DNA of 64,000 nt from contig NC_086382.1 of the NCBI RefSeq assembly GCF_036588685.1, positions 70,529,999 through 70,593,998 of the forward strand. Direction: 5' to 3'. Positions 47,801 to 57,240 of the stretch are shown one piece after another. A program made the translations under genes and the position numbers. This DNA comes from Mytilus trossulus. Taxonomy: Eukaryota > Mollusca > Bivalvia > Mytilida > Mytilidae. Positions within the stretch are counted from its first letter, which is position 1; each line of letters starts with the position of its first letter. The notes under the pieces are model-generated. The model searched no databases, was not told the origin of the DNA, and saw only the letters and a program-made list of their open reading frames with translations.

Positions 47801-50800
47801 AATCTTCATATGAGGATAACAATATATCACAGTGAGACGTCCTACAGCAGGCTGATAGGACGAAGACAGCAAGAGTTCTCCTAATTTACCCTGAAATAAT
47901 AAATCTTCATATTAAGAAAACAACAGGTCAAACACACTTGTCTATTGGTGAAGGCCATATGGTGTCTAGTTTGTTTATCTTGTATTGTTGGACTGCTGTT
48001 TCATTAACCTTTATCCTTCATCTCAATTATCCTAGGACAACAACAATTTTACTTGTTTATTGAATATACATAAGATTTTTGCTTATTAAATCTGCTAGAA
48101 AGTCTAACAGTAGCTGAGATTAAAATCTTCGTTAACAAAAATCATTACAATAATAAACATTTCAAACTTAAAAGGAACAAATTCAATTTTAAACTCCAGT
48201 CGATCTGAGCTATTTTTTGTTAACATCACCCGCTTAAAAAGTCTGATTCAATAAAATGTTTAATCTCACCACAATATATATTGGTCAAATAGAATTTGTC
48301 TGAAGCAGCATGTGTAAATTGGTGACATTTCTGTATATTCTTTCAATTTAATCCGTTTATTGTCGGTATGGATATATTTTTTGCTGAGTGATTTTAAGTC
48401 AGCGCAATTTTTGAACACAAGTTCAATCATTAAGTGAAAGACGTAGATTGTCTAGAATATTTAACAACAAACTCAGATGAATTTGTTTACAGATTTGGTA
48501 TATAGGATCAATATAATTTTTTTTAATATGATATAAAAATAAGAAGATGTGCCAATGAGAAAACTATCCATCAGATCTTAAGGAAGAAGGACGTATGTAC
48601 AGACAATCGTTAACCTTCCCTACAGCTGGGGCATAAAACTAGCGGCCCTTAAGAGCCTGTGTCGCTCACCTTGGTCTATTGTGCATATTAATCAAAGGAA
48701 ACACATGTATTCATAATAAAATTGTGTTTTGTTTATGGTGATCTGTCTATAGATCTTACTTTACTTAACATTCTTGCTACCAGCAATTTTCTCTATCTGT
48801 AATGAACTTGGCCCTTTAGTTACAGAGGAAAATATATTGTAAAAACTTACAAAATTGTGAAAAATTGACTATAAAGGGCAATAACTCCTTAAACGGTCAA
48901 CTGACCATTTTGGTCATGTTGACTTATTTGTAGATCCTACTTTGCTGAACATTATTGTTGTCTACTGTAACAGTTTATCTCAATCTATACCAATATTCAA
49001 GATAATTACGGAAAACAGAAAAAAATCCTTAAAATTACCCATTCATGTGCATCAACCCAACAACTGATTGTCTGATTCATCTGACAATTTCAAGGCAGAT
49101 ATGTCTTCACTTGATAAACAATTTTACCCACAGTCAGATTGCTCCAAATGCTTTGGTTTCAGACTTATAAGCCAAAATATACATTTTACCCCTATGTTCT
49201 ACTTTTAGCCATGGCGGCCATCTTGGTTAGTTTGGCAGGTCACCGGACACAATTTTTAAACTAGATACCCCAATGATGATTGTGACCAAGAATTGTGAAA
49301 TTTGGCTCAGTAGTTTCAGAGAAGTTTTTTTGTAAAATTTAACGAGACGGACAACTCCTGCCAAGTGGTGATAAAAGCTCACTTGGCCTTTTGGACCAGG
49401 TGAGCTAAAAAGGTAAAATTAATCCCATAACTCCTACACAAATGAAAAATAAAATGGCTCAATTGATTGATCAAGGGAACAGTTGTTTAAGTGGTTAAAA
49501 ACAGATGAAATTGACAATATCTACCTCATATACAATATGGTGTAGCATAAACTATTCTATTCTTCTATCTTACCCGACTGTCTTTACATGGCTGTAGAAA
49601 CCTCCACATTACAGGAGATTGTGACAGATCAATTTCATTAAGAGGAATGTAAGTTTCTCCTATAGGATCATCTCTACTAAATCTGTCATAATCTATTACT
49701 TGTAAATATAATGTCTTCTCTAATAACTTGTTGTGTGGCCAGCCTGAAAACGATCATAAAAGCCTATAGTAAGCTGCATTTTAGATAACAGATTGTAGAA
49801 TAGTAACTTAATTGCTAACTTTGTTTTAATTTCATATTGGCTAAGCTGCTCATTTCCATTTATAGTTTAACATTGAATCCCTCTTGAACTACTTTATTAT
49901 CATCAGCTTTAAAACAGTTGTATCACTCTTGCACTAACATATATACTTAAAAGCTGAATCACTCATGCATTAGCATAAGCTTAAATATTGCATCACTATT
50001 GTACTAACTCATTAGCATAAGTTTAACAGTTGAATCACCATTGAACAAACTCATTAGCATGAGCTTAACAGTAGAATCACCATTGTATGAACTCATTATA
50101 TAATTAGCATAAGCTTAACAGTTGAATCACTATTGTACAAACTCATTATATAATAAGCATGAACTTAACAGTTGAATCACTATTGTACAAACTCATTATA
50201 TAATTAGCATGAGCTAAACAATTGAATCACTATTGTACTAATTCATTAGCATACACTTAACAGTTGAATCACTATTGTACTAACTCATTAGCATGAGCTT
50301 AACAGTTGAATCACTATTGTACTAACTCATTAGAATGAGCCTAACAGTTGAATCACTATTGTACTAACTCATTAGCATAAGCTTAACAGTTGAATCACTA
50401 TTGTACTAACTCATTAGCATAAGCTAAACAGTTGAATCACTATTGTACTAACTCATAAGCCTGAGCTTAACAGTTGAATCACTATTGTACAAACTCATTA
50501 GCATGAGCTTAACAGTTGAATCACTATTGTACTAACTCATTAGCATAAGCTCAACAGTTGCATCACTTTTGTACTAACTCATTAGCATAAGCTAAATAGT
50601 TGAGTCACTATTGTACTAACTCATTAGCCTAAGCTAAATAGTTGAATCACTATTGTGCAAACTCATTAGCATGAGCTTAACAGTTGAATCACTATTGTAC
50701 TAACTCATTAGCATGAGCTTAACAGTTGAATCACTATTGTACTAACTCATTAGCATAAGCTTAACAGTTGAATCACTTTTGTACTAACTCATTAGCATAA

Positions 50801-53800
50801 AACAGAGAATTATTTAGATTAAGAGTTTATTAAGAATTCTAGAAAATGGAAAGTTTTAGACCATGGGATGTTACTCTAGTGTTGTCATTAGTTTTCTTCT
50901 GAAAAAAGACCTTGTATGAAATTGAGGATGGAAATGGTGAATGTGTCAAGGAGACAACAACAGGACCATAGAACAGAAAACATGGTTATATGTATGATTA
51001 CACCCGGTGATCATGAATGTATGGTCACACCACTGTGATCATGAATGTATGGTCATACCACTGATCATGCATGTATGGTCACACCACTGTGATCATGTAT
51101 GTATGGTCACACCACTGTGATCATGTATGTATGGTCACACCACTGTGATCATGCATGTATGGTCACACCTTTGTGATTATGTATGTATAATCACACCACT
51201 GTGATCATGTATGTATGGTCACACCACTGTGATCATGCATGTATGGTCACACCTTTGTGATTATGTATGTATAATCACACCACTGTGATCATGTATGTAT
51301 GGTCACACCACTGTGATCATGTATGTATGGTCACATCACTGTGATCATGTATGTATGGTCACACCACTGTGATCATGTATGTATGGTCACACCACTGTCT
51401 TTCAGTTTATACCATATGTTTTTGACTTGTTTGTTGGTGTATGCAGAATGGAATCTTTGAGAGTGAAGGAAACAATAACTGATAAGGTTGAGTGGTATGT
51501 CCATTTTTTATCAAACATGAAATGGGACTTTTTATGTTGATGTTGTTTCAACTAGCTATATATATATACAGGTATAGCTTATACCAGGAGTAATGATTGA
51601 ATTCTATATATTGATTATTTTTTCTGAATAAATAGATAATAATTGCTAGTACTAATTGTTGTTATTGTCTCAACTAACACTCGAATCATGGTTAAAATTA
51701 CTGGACAGAGCAAAAATTGCATATGGTTTTGGTGCTAGATCTACACTCACTTTAATTGATAAAGGTATCTGTTATAGTAGCCAACTAGTACAGTGAAACC
51801 TGGGTATACACAATGGGGGGGGGGGGGGGGGCACACAAAATTGTGGGATTAAACAGGGTGTTTGAAAACTCAGGGTTTTTTTCTACAAGGATAGGCATAT
51901 GATCAATGTGTTGGTTTCAGCAGAATGTGGTGTGACCATACATGCATGATCACAGTGATGTGACCATACATGCATGATCACAGTGGTGTGACCATACATA
52001 CATAATCACAGTGGTGTGACCATACATACATGATCACAGTTGTGTGACCATACATACATGATCACAGTGGTGTGACCATACATACATGATCACAGTTGTG
52101 TGACCATACATACATGATCACAGTGGTGTGACCATACATACATGATCACAATGGTGTGACCATACATACATGATCACAGTGGTATGACCATACATACATG
52201 ATCACAGTGGTATGACCATACATGCAGGGGTGTAACCATGTTGTCTGTTCTATGGTCCCGTTGTTGTCTCTCACATTTCCCATTTCCGTTCTCATTTGTA
52301 TACATCATGGTCACAATAAATAATGTATGTCCAATGGAATGCCTTTTTTCAGAAGAAAACTAATGACAACACTGGAGTAACATTCCATGGTATAAAGTTT
52401 CCATTTTCTAGAATTCTTAATAAACTCTTAATCTATATAATTCTCTGTTATAAGCTAAATAGTTGAGTCACTATTGTACTAACTCATTAGCATAAGCTTA
52501 ACAGTTGAATCAAAATTGTACAATGTCATTTGCAAATGAGCTCAACATATTTTCTTATCATCTTCTTATTTTCATTATCTTAATTAAACTTAAATTGGAT
52601 TGTAAAAAAAGAAATTTCAACTTCTGGAATTTATTTTGAAAGTTAGAAGTTACTATTGAATGATTTTTTTTATAGCAAACATGTTGAGTAATTCTAACAC
52701 CTGACTTAGCTGCGTCTTTTGAAACCATTGTTATATGGTCTTTCAAAATTTCTTAAGATTCACATTATTCATATCTGAAGAATAGTTAAGTTTCAGACAT
52801 AAGATCGATATGTTTCTTGCAATACCGATATTTGATCGAATTTACACATTAAACACTTGTTTTTATATTCAATTACATTACTGCAACATCCAGAGGGTTA
52901 TTGAACGGAAAAATCAACAACTTATTCATTTGAGCATGTACCTTTTAACTCAGTTTTAACACTTATGTCACATATTGAACAGCAGAAAATTGCACAGCTT
53001 GAAGTGACATTAAAATGTTAGTATGTTAGAAGGAAGAGAAGTATGGAGCTTGAGTTATGTAATTCTACAAAGACTTAAATGTTATAAGACAGAGACATAT
53101 AGAACTCGTAATTCTACAATAACTTAAATGTCACATCATGTCCTGTCAGTAATTTAAGGATCAACAATTGCATTGAATATTCTTACATATGTTCTTGCTA
53201 TTAACAGTTACATATCTTTTTTACTCGGAAATATGTGATTTACAGTTGAAAGTCGGGTCAAGTTTCATAATGGCGGGGTATTTTTTTGCTATTGATTGAG
53301 TCTTAAACCAAAACACAACGTTTTCAATTAATTTTAAACAAGGATATTGGAAGCTTTGGATATAAGTCTTGTACATTGCCCTTGACTGTTATCCTTTCCT
53401 GAGACGTTTCCTTCAATTCATATGATATTCAACACCCTGATCTCCTTTCCCGAGACGTTTCCTTCAATTCATATGATATTCAACACCCTGATCTCCTTTC
53501 CTGAGACGTTTCCTTCAATAAATATGATATTCAACACCCTGATATCCTTTCCTGAGACGTTTCCTCCCATTCATATGATATTCAACACCCTGATCTCCTT
53601 TCCTGAGACGTTTCCTTCAATTCATATGATATTCAACACCCTGATCTCCTTTCCTGAGACGTTTCCTTCAATTCATATGATATTCAACACCCTGATCTCC
53701 TTTCCTGAGACGTTTCCTTCAATTCATATGATATTCAACACCCTGATCTCCTTTCCTGAGACGTTTCCTTCAATAAATATGATATTCAACACCCTGATAT

Positions 53801-56800
53801 CCTTTCCTGAGACGTTTCCTCCCATTCATATGATATTCAACACCCTGATCTCCTTTCCTGAGACGTTTCCTTCAATTCATATGATATTCAACACCCTGAT
53901 CTCCTTTCCTGAGACGTTTCCTTCAATTCATATGATATTCAACACCCTGATCTCCTTTCCTGAGACGTTTCCTTCAATAAATATGATATTCAACACCCTG
54001 ATATCCTTTCCTGAGACGTTTCCTCCCATTCATATGATATTCAACACCCTGATCTCCTTTCCTGACATGTTTCCTTCAATTCATATGATATTCAACACCC
54101 TGATCTCCTTTCCTGAGACGTTTCCTTCAATTCATATGATATTCAACACCCTGATCTCCTTTCCTGAGACGTTTCCTTCAATTCATATGATATTCAACAC
54201 CCTGATCTCCTTTCCTGAGACGTTTCCTTCAATAAATATGATATTCAACACCCTGATATCCTTTCCTGAGACGTTTCCTCCCATTCATATGATATTCAAC
54301 ACCCTGATCTCCTTTCCTGAGACGTTTCCTTCAATTCATATGATATTCAACACCCTGATCTCCTTTCCTGAGACGTTTCCTTCAATTCATATGATATTCA
54401 ACACCCTGATCTCCTTTCCTGAGACGTTTCCTTCAATTCATATGATATTCAACACCCTGATCTCCTTTCCTGAGACGTTTCCTCCCATTCATATGATATT
54501 CAACACCCTGATCTCCTTTCCTGAGACGTTTCCTTCAATTCATATGATATTCAACACCCTGATCTCCTTTCCTGAGACGTTTCCTCCCATTCATATGATA
54601 TTCAACACCCTGATCTCCTTTCCTGAGACGTTTCCTCCCATTCATATGATATTCAACACCCTGATCTCCTTTCCCGAGACGTTTCCTTCAATTCATATGA
54701 TATTCAACACCCTGATCTCCTTTCCTGAGACGTTTCCTTCAATTCATATGATATTCAACACCCTGATCTCCTTTCCTGAGACGTTTTCTTCAATTCATAT
54801 GATATTCAACACCCTGATCTCCTTTCCTGAGACGTTTCCTTCCATTCATATGATATTCAACACCCTGATCTCCTTTACTCATTATGATTGAATGGTATGT
54901 TGAAAGTCTTTGATATAAAAACTCTTGATATTTGTATAAATATATAAGAACTCAACATTAGCAATGATCCATATAAATAAGGTCAAGGTCTTATGAAAAG
55001 ATGGACATGTTCACTTTACAATTATTCTTTACACAATATTGCTGTTACTTTAGATTCTTCAGAATTTGAGCTTTCTTGATGAAACACTTTGTATGCAGTA
55101 AATCTATATCTAGTGTTGTTTTCCTATTCTAACACTGGGTCAATTAATACAGCTGCTAGTGGACTGGTTCCCAAGGGTACCATCAGATTAATAGTCTGTA
55201 CTTCAGTGCTGACATGATTTATAACATACTTTCTTTAAATTCTCAGTTGATAAATTCAGTAGTTATTAAGAAACTTTTTAAGATTCCAATTCCTTCAGGC
55301 AAAGTTGACCTCAGAAGAATTCTGCTATTCAGAGTTTCTAGGTCTTATATTTGTTTAAACAGGTCACATATTCAATAGATAGATAGAAGTTGTAGCATTA
55401 GTGTCAATGAGACAAATCTCAATTCAAGTCACAAATTGTAAAAGTAAGCCATCTAAGGTAAAAGTACGTCTACAACACAACAAGGAGTTTTGGCTCACAC
55501 AAAATAGCAAGCTATAAAAGGCCCCATAAAATGACTAGAGTAAAACCATTCAAACAGGAAAAAATTAATAATGTATGCATTTTTTGGTGGGAAGATTTCG
55601 TAAAAGGGATAAATTCACTTTCTGACTGAGGGGGTGGGGCCAAATAATCTCCATGATAATGAGATGTGCCAAAATACATTGTTGCTGCCAACGCCTCTAC
55701 TGCCAGAAACAGCATACTTGTCTTGCTTTTTGACTTCCTCAAGGCAATACAAAAACCAAAAATGTTAATTAGTAATAATCAGAATTTTTTTTCTCCGCCA
55801 GAGTAAAATTGGGAGCCAATCATAATTAATGAAACCACAAGAAAGTCCAATACTATATAAATGATCCAGCCTGGATATTGTGACATAAATCTATACATTT
55901 GGTGACATCAAGACTATATCATAGCAAGTTATACTCCATGTGCACTACTGTAATGGATGTCCTCTATAGATAATATCAAAACGAATTGTCTTTATGGCTA
56001 TTTGTAATTTATAAATTACATTTTCTATTTCCTTTATTTATGGTTATTTCTAAGAAAAACATGATCCTTGAAATGAGGTTATTATGAAATTGATATTTAA
56101 CTGTTTGTCTATTCCTTATCTTGAGTTAGATGGATGTACGGATCCTAAAGACAATTTTGATCCCAGCAGGCATCTGTATCTTATTTACATTTTATTTCTC
56201 TTCTTTTCTGACATTTTTACATGATGTACCTATTATGGATTTTATAAATGTCAGATCTTCCTTAGATCACAATATACATGTACGATGTTAGCACCAACTA
56301 AATGTTGCAGACCTCTAAATGTTGGTTATTTATTGCAGTGTTTTTTTTACTCATTTTATTTCTATGAATCCATTTCCACAGCAAAGAGCTATTAAAGGAA
56401 TTCAATCAAGGGAACCATGGCATTCAGTTGCTTATAAATTCAATTAAATCAAACCTATACTTACAAATATTAATAAAACAATATAGATATAGGAATATGT
56501 GGTATGAGTGACAATGAGACAACTCTCCATCCAAGTAACAATGTTATAGAAGTAAACATTGCTTTTTATGGGCAATTGCAACTGAAACTAACATGTGTTA
56601 AACACTTTTGTATTGCAGGAGTCTGATCTATTTAAAATTAACTCATTTTATGAAGAGTTGTGTATAAGTCTAATCCAACATTGCTCATATGGACCTCAGG
56701 TAATCTTACATAAAGTAAATGAAGGCAAGTTGTTAAAGTCCTTATTAGTCTTAGCTAAATTTATCAAATTGTACAATTATATCAAAATAGAATTCAAATC

Positions 56801-57240
56801 GAACCAAAGAAAATTAGCACTCATATATAAGATTTATATGCTTAAGACATTTCTTACTTACCTTCAAAGAGGAAACATTCATTCCATCGTGGGTTGAGAT
56901 TGCGTTTCTTCACTTTTGTTAAAAGTTTATGTTTTTTGTCGGGTAGTAATAATATTTTAACATAAGGGTCACTAGTTCCCGAAAAGTCTTTGGCAATTAA
57001 ATTTGTTGCTTGTAACACTTTTAAAGTTAATGTTAAAGTTTGAAAATCATAACTAAGTGAAATTTGTAATTTTCCTAATCCACAATCAACGCCCTCTGTA
57101 GGATCTGGTGGAGGCAACTCTTCTTCAACAACGGGATCTTCCATTAACATATTAGCGAAGTTTTTCATTCCCTTCCAAACACTGCCATTTTCTTCATCTG
57201 TACTTGTTGTGGACTTTTGTGAGTTTGATTGTGATAATGT
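38572..57240 (-). CDS. SYT7: Synaptotagmin-7-like protein, last four coding exons
   Basis: Exons in transcript order: 57240-56862, 49743-49574, 45967-45853 and 38876-38572, all at GT-AG sites with consistent phases, giving the last 322 residues. The first exon holds an acidic linker and the start of C2A ('[13 protein letters not shown]', '[13 protein letters not shown]', '[19 protein letters not shown]'). The second ends C2A with the calcium loop '[15 protein letters not shown]'. The third begins C2B ('[19 protein letters not shown]', '[13 protein letters not shown]'), and the fourth completes it and ends '[11 protein letters not shown]'. Tandem C2 domains bind calcium and phospholipid and trigger vesicle or lysosome fusion. 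The 'DKKHKL' and '[14 protein letters not shown]' segments and the 'AQWH-LK' end are closest in memory to synaptotagmin-7; another subtype is possible. The third C2B loop aspartate appears as Glu ('DFDKVGRNE'). The N-terminal membrane segment is not in the window. Confidence 0.85.
39080..39900. repeat. 100-bp minisatellite in the last synaptotagmin intron (about 7 units)
   Basis: 'CCACCAATGAACAGGGATGT' recurs every 100 bp (39111, 39211, 39311, 39411, 39511, 39611 and 39711 for the CCAATGAACA step). Each unit is itself two related half-units (AATGAACAGGGATGTGTGG and AATGATCAAGAATCAGTGG), so the array grew from an older 50-bp repeat. Copies beyond 39750 are diverged. Confidence 0.85.
40355..40480. 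repeat. 60-bp duplication
   Basis: Two units starting CGGTCAGGGATATT at 40355 and 40415, each containing GAAACATCCCTCTATCATGT. Another pair (about 63 bp apart) follows at 40574-40690, containing TTAAGATGACC and 'AGAATAATGATAC'. Both lie inside the last synaptotagmin intron. Confidence 0.7.
41040..42180. repeat. Diverged tandem duplication of about 560 bp in intron
   Basis: Matching blocks include 'ACTTGGATCTTCCCT' (41092 and 41651), 'CACTGAAATCAAATCTT' (41239 and 41779), 'GCACTGCAAAACATCT' (41376 and 41920) and 'ATAGAAGATTGGA' (about 41570 and 42149). The order is conserved with many substitutions, so this is an old duplication. Open frames inside are not supported. Confidence 0.65.
42300..43250. 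repeat. Dispersed mussel-type repeat fragments in intron
   Basis: 42917-43115 starts GAGAATGGAAATGGGGAATA, includes 'TCAAAGAGACAACAACCCGA' and 'AGGCGTCCTTCAGCTGGCCC' and ends in 'ACTAGTTCAGTGATAATGAA'. The last part matches 13240-13300 next to the decayed reverse transcriptase, so it belongs to the same retroelement group. No gene. Confidence 0.6.
43251..45852. other. Intron, nothing recognised
   Basis: AT-rich intron sequence. A scrap 'GGCAAGCTTACCACATCCTTC' near 43521 belongs to a dispersed repeat. No domain-bearing frame or tandem repeat. Confidence 0.4.
45853..45967 (-). CDS. SYT7: Synaptotagmin exon: start of C2B
   Basis: 115 nt. Acceptor TTATAATTTCAG before 45967; donor GCTTCAG|GTAGAAA after 45853, phase 1. 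Encodes '[20 protein letters not shown]' through 'KDITGAS'. The first 66 nt of this exon and 35 bp of its upstream intron form the repeat unit of the adjacent 101-bp array. Confidence 0.85.
45968..47925 (-). repeat. 101-bp array made of synaptotagmin exon-intron junctions (about 19 extra units)
   Basis: Period 101 bp: GAGACGTCCTACC recurs at 45911 (the real exon), 46012, 46113, 46214 and so on to about 47834. On the gene's strand each unit is 35 bp of intron end (TACTGTTATCCTAATTGTAA, then GATTTATAATTTCAG) plus the first 66 nt of the C2B exon. Each unit therefore carries a branch-point-like CCTAAT, an AG acceptor and 22 codons of C2B, and also a donor-like GTAAGA. The copies lie upstream of the real exon in the transcript. 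Most copies differ from the exon at the same base (AAATTAGG rather than AAATAGG), while the copy at about 46970 matches the exon form. Confidence 0.9.
47935..48035. repeat. Dispersed mussel-type repeat fragment
   Basis: 'TATTGGTGAAGGCCATATGG' and 'CTGTTTCATTAACC' resemble 3590-3680 in degraded form. Confidence 0.35.
48541..49410. mobile_element. Bivalve non-autonomous repeat with GTGAGC-type ends
   Basis: One end reads 'GAGCCTGTGTCGCTCACC', the other 'TTGGACCAGGTGAGCTAAAA', an imperfect inverted pair. The interior has 'AAGGGCAATAACTCCTTAA', 'TTTTGGTCATGTTGAC', 'ATGGCGGCCATCTTGG' and 'CACCGGACACA'. I recall this order from a very abundant bivalve repeat. Related sequence on the other strand is at 11991-12330. 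It has no coding capacity. Confidence 0.65.
49574..49743 (-). CDS. SYT7: Synaptotagmin exon: end of C2A
   Basis: 170 nt. Acceptor TTTTCAG before 49743; donor CAGTCGG|GTAAGAT after 49574. Continues from phase 1 as '[20 protein letters not shown]' and ends 'LQPCKDSR'. The loop-3 calcium ligands (Asp-x-Asp and RDDP) are intact. It ends in phase 0. Confidence 0.85.
49900..50800. repeat. 42-bp minisatellite in intron, left block (about 20 units)
   Basis: The unit is AGCTTAACAGTTGAATCACT plus ATTGTACTAACTCATTAGCATA. Early units (49900-50200) vary in length, some with an extra TATATAA; later ones are more regular. The block is interrupted at 50801 by the second foldback-like element. Confidence 0.85.
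50801..52449. mobile_element. Foldback-like element 2 inserted in the 42-bp minisatellite
   Basis: 1649 bp. Terminal inverted repeats of about 107 bp with few mismatches (50801-50908 and 52343-52449; outermost AACAGAGAATTAT). ATAA at 50797-50800 and 52450-52453 fits a 4-bp target duplication and restores the 42-bp unit when the element is removed. Inside the TIRs, both arms carry a mussel repeat motif in opposite orientation (about 50930 and 52270), then a 28-bp tandem unit, forward at 51000-51400 (GATCATGTATGTATGGTCAC) and inverted at 51925-52230. The centre is unique and holds 17 consecutive G at 51815-51831. No transposase. Confidence 0.85.
52450..52545. repeat. 42-bp minisatellite, right remnant
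   Basis: About two units (ATAAGCTAAATAGTTGAGTC and following) continue the array exactly where element 2 ends, then it decays after 'GTTGAATCAAAATTGTAC'. Confidence 0.8.
52546..53390. other. Intron, nothing recognised
   Basis: AT-rich. Two short related blocks ('GACTTAAATGTTATAAGA' near 53070 and 'AACTTAAATGTCACATCA' near 53121). No gene. Confidence 0.4.
53391..54885. repeat. 51-bp minisatellite with higher-order pattern (about 29 units)
   Basis: The unit is ATGATATTCAACACCCTGAT, then CTCCTTTCCTGAGACG and TTTCCTTCAATTCAT. Variant ends are CAATAAAT and CCCATTCAT; a CAATAAAT unit is followed by a unit with GATATCC and the CCCATTCAT end, and that pair recurs every four or five units in the left two-thirds. 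This indicates a higher-order block copied as a group. The unit length is divisible by three, so 489 codons are open; not a gene. Confidence 0.9.
54886..56594. repeat. Intron with dispersed mussel-type repeat fragments
   Basis: 55385-55600 ('AGTGTCAATGAGACAAATCT', 'TTTTGGCTCACACAAAATAG', 'ATGACTAGAGTAAAACCATT') and 56495-56575 ('GTGGTATGAGTGACAATGAG', 'ACTCTCCATCCAAGTAACA') are two pieces of one repeat I recall as common in Mytilus. The remainder shows nothing. Confidence 0.5.
56862..57240 (-). CDS. SYT7: Synaptotagmin exon: linker and C2A beta-strands 1-4
   Basis: 379 nt. Acceptor TTTTATTTTGCAG before 57240; donor GAAG|GTAAGT after 56862, ending in phase 1. Encodes a Ser/Thr- and Glu-rich linker ('[13 protein letters not shown]') and C2A through '[14 protein letters not shown]'. 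The first calcium-binding loop Asp residues are present. Confidence 0.85.

Noticed and set aside
45968..47925. Tandem functional C2B exons for mutually exclusive splicing
   Set aside because: Each copy has only 22 codons of the exon and lacks the rest and the true donor, so the copies cannot substitute for the real exon.
53422..54891. A 489-codon frame
   Set aside because: 51-bp units divisible by three; no domain, splice context or flanking coding sequence.
56595..56897. A 100-codon plus-strand frame overlapping the C2A exon
   Set aside because: It is antisense to the synaptotagmin exon at its end and otherwise intronic with no recognisable domain.
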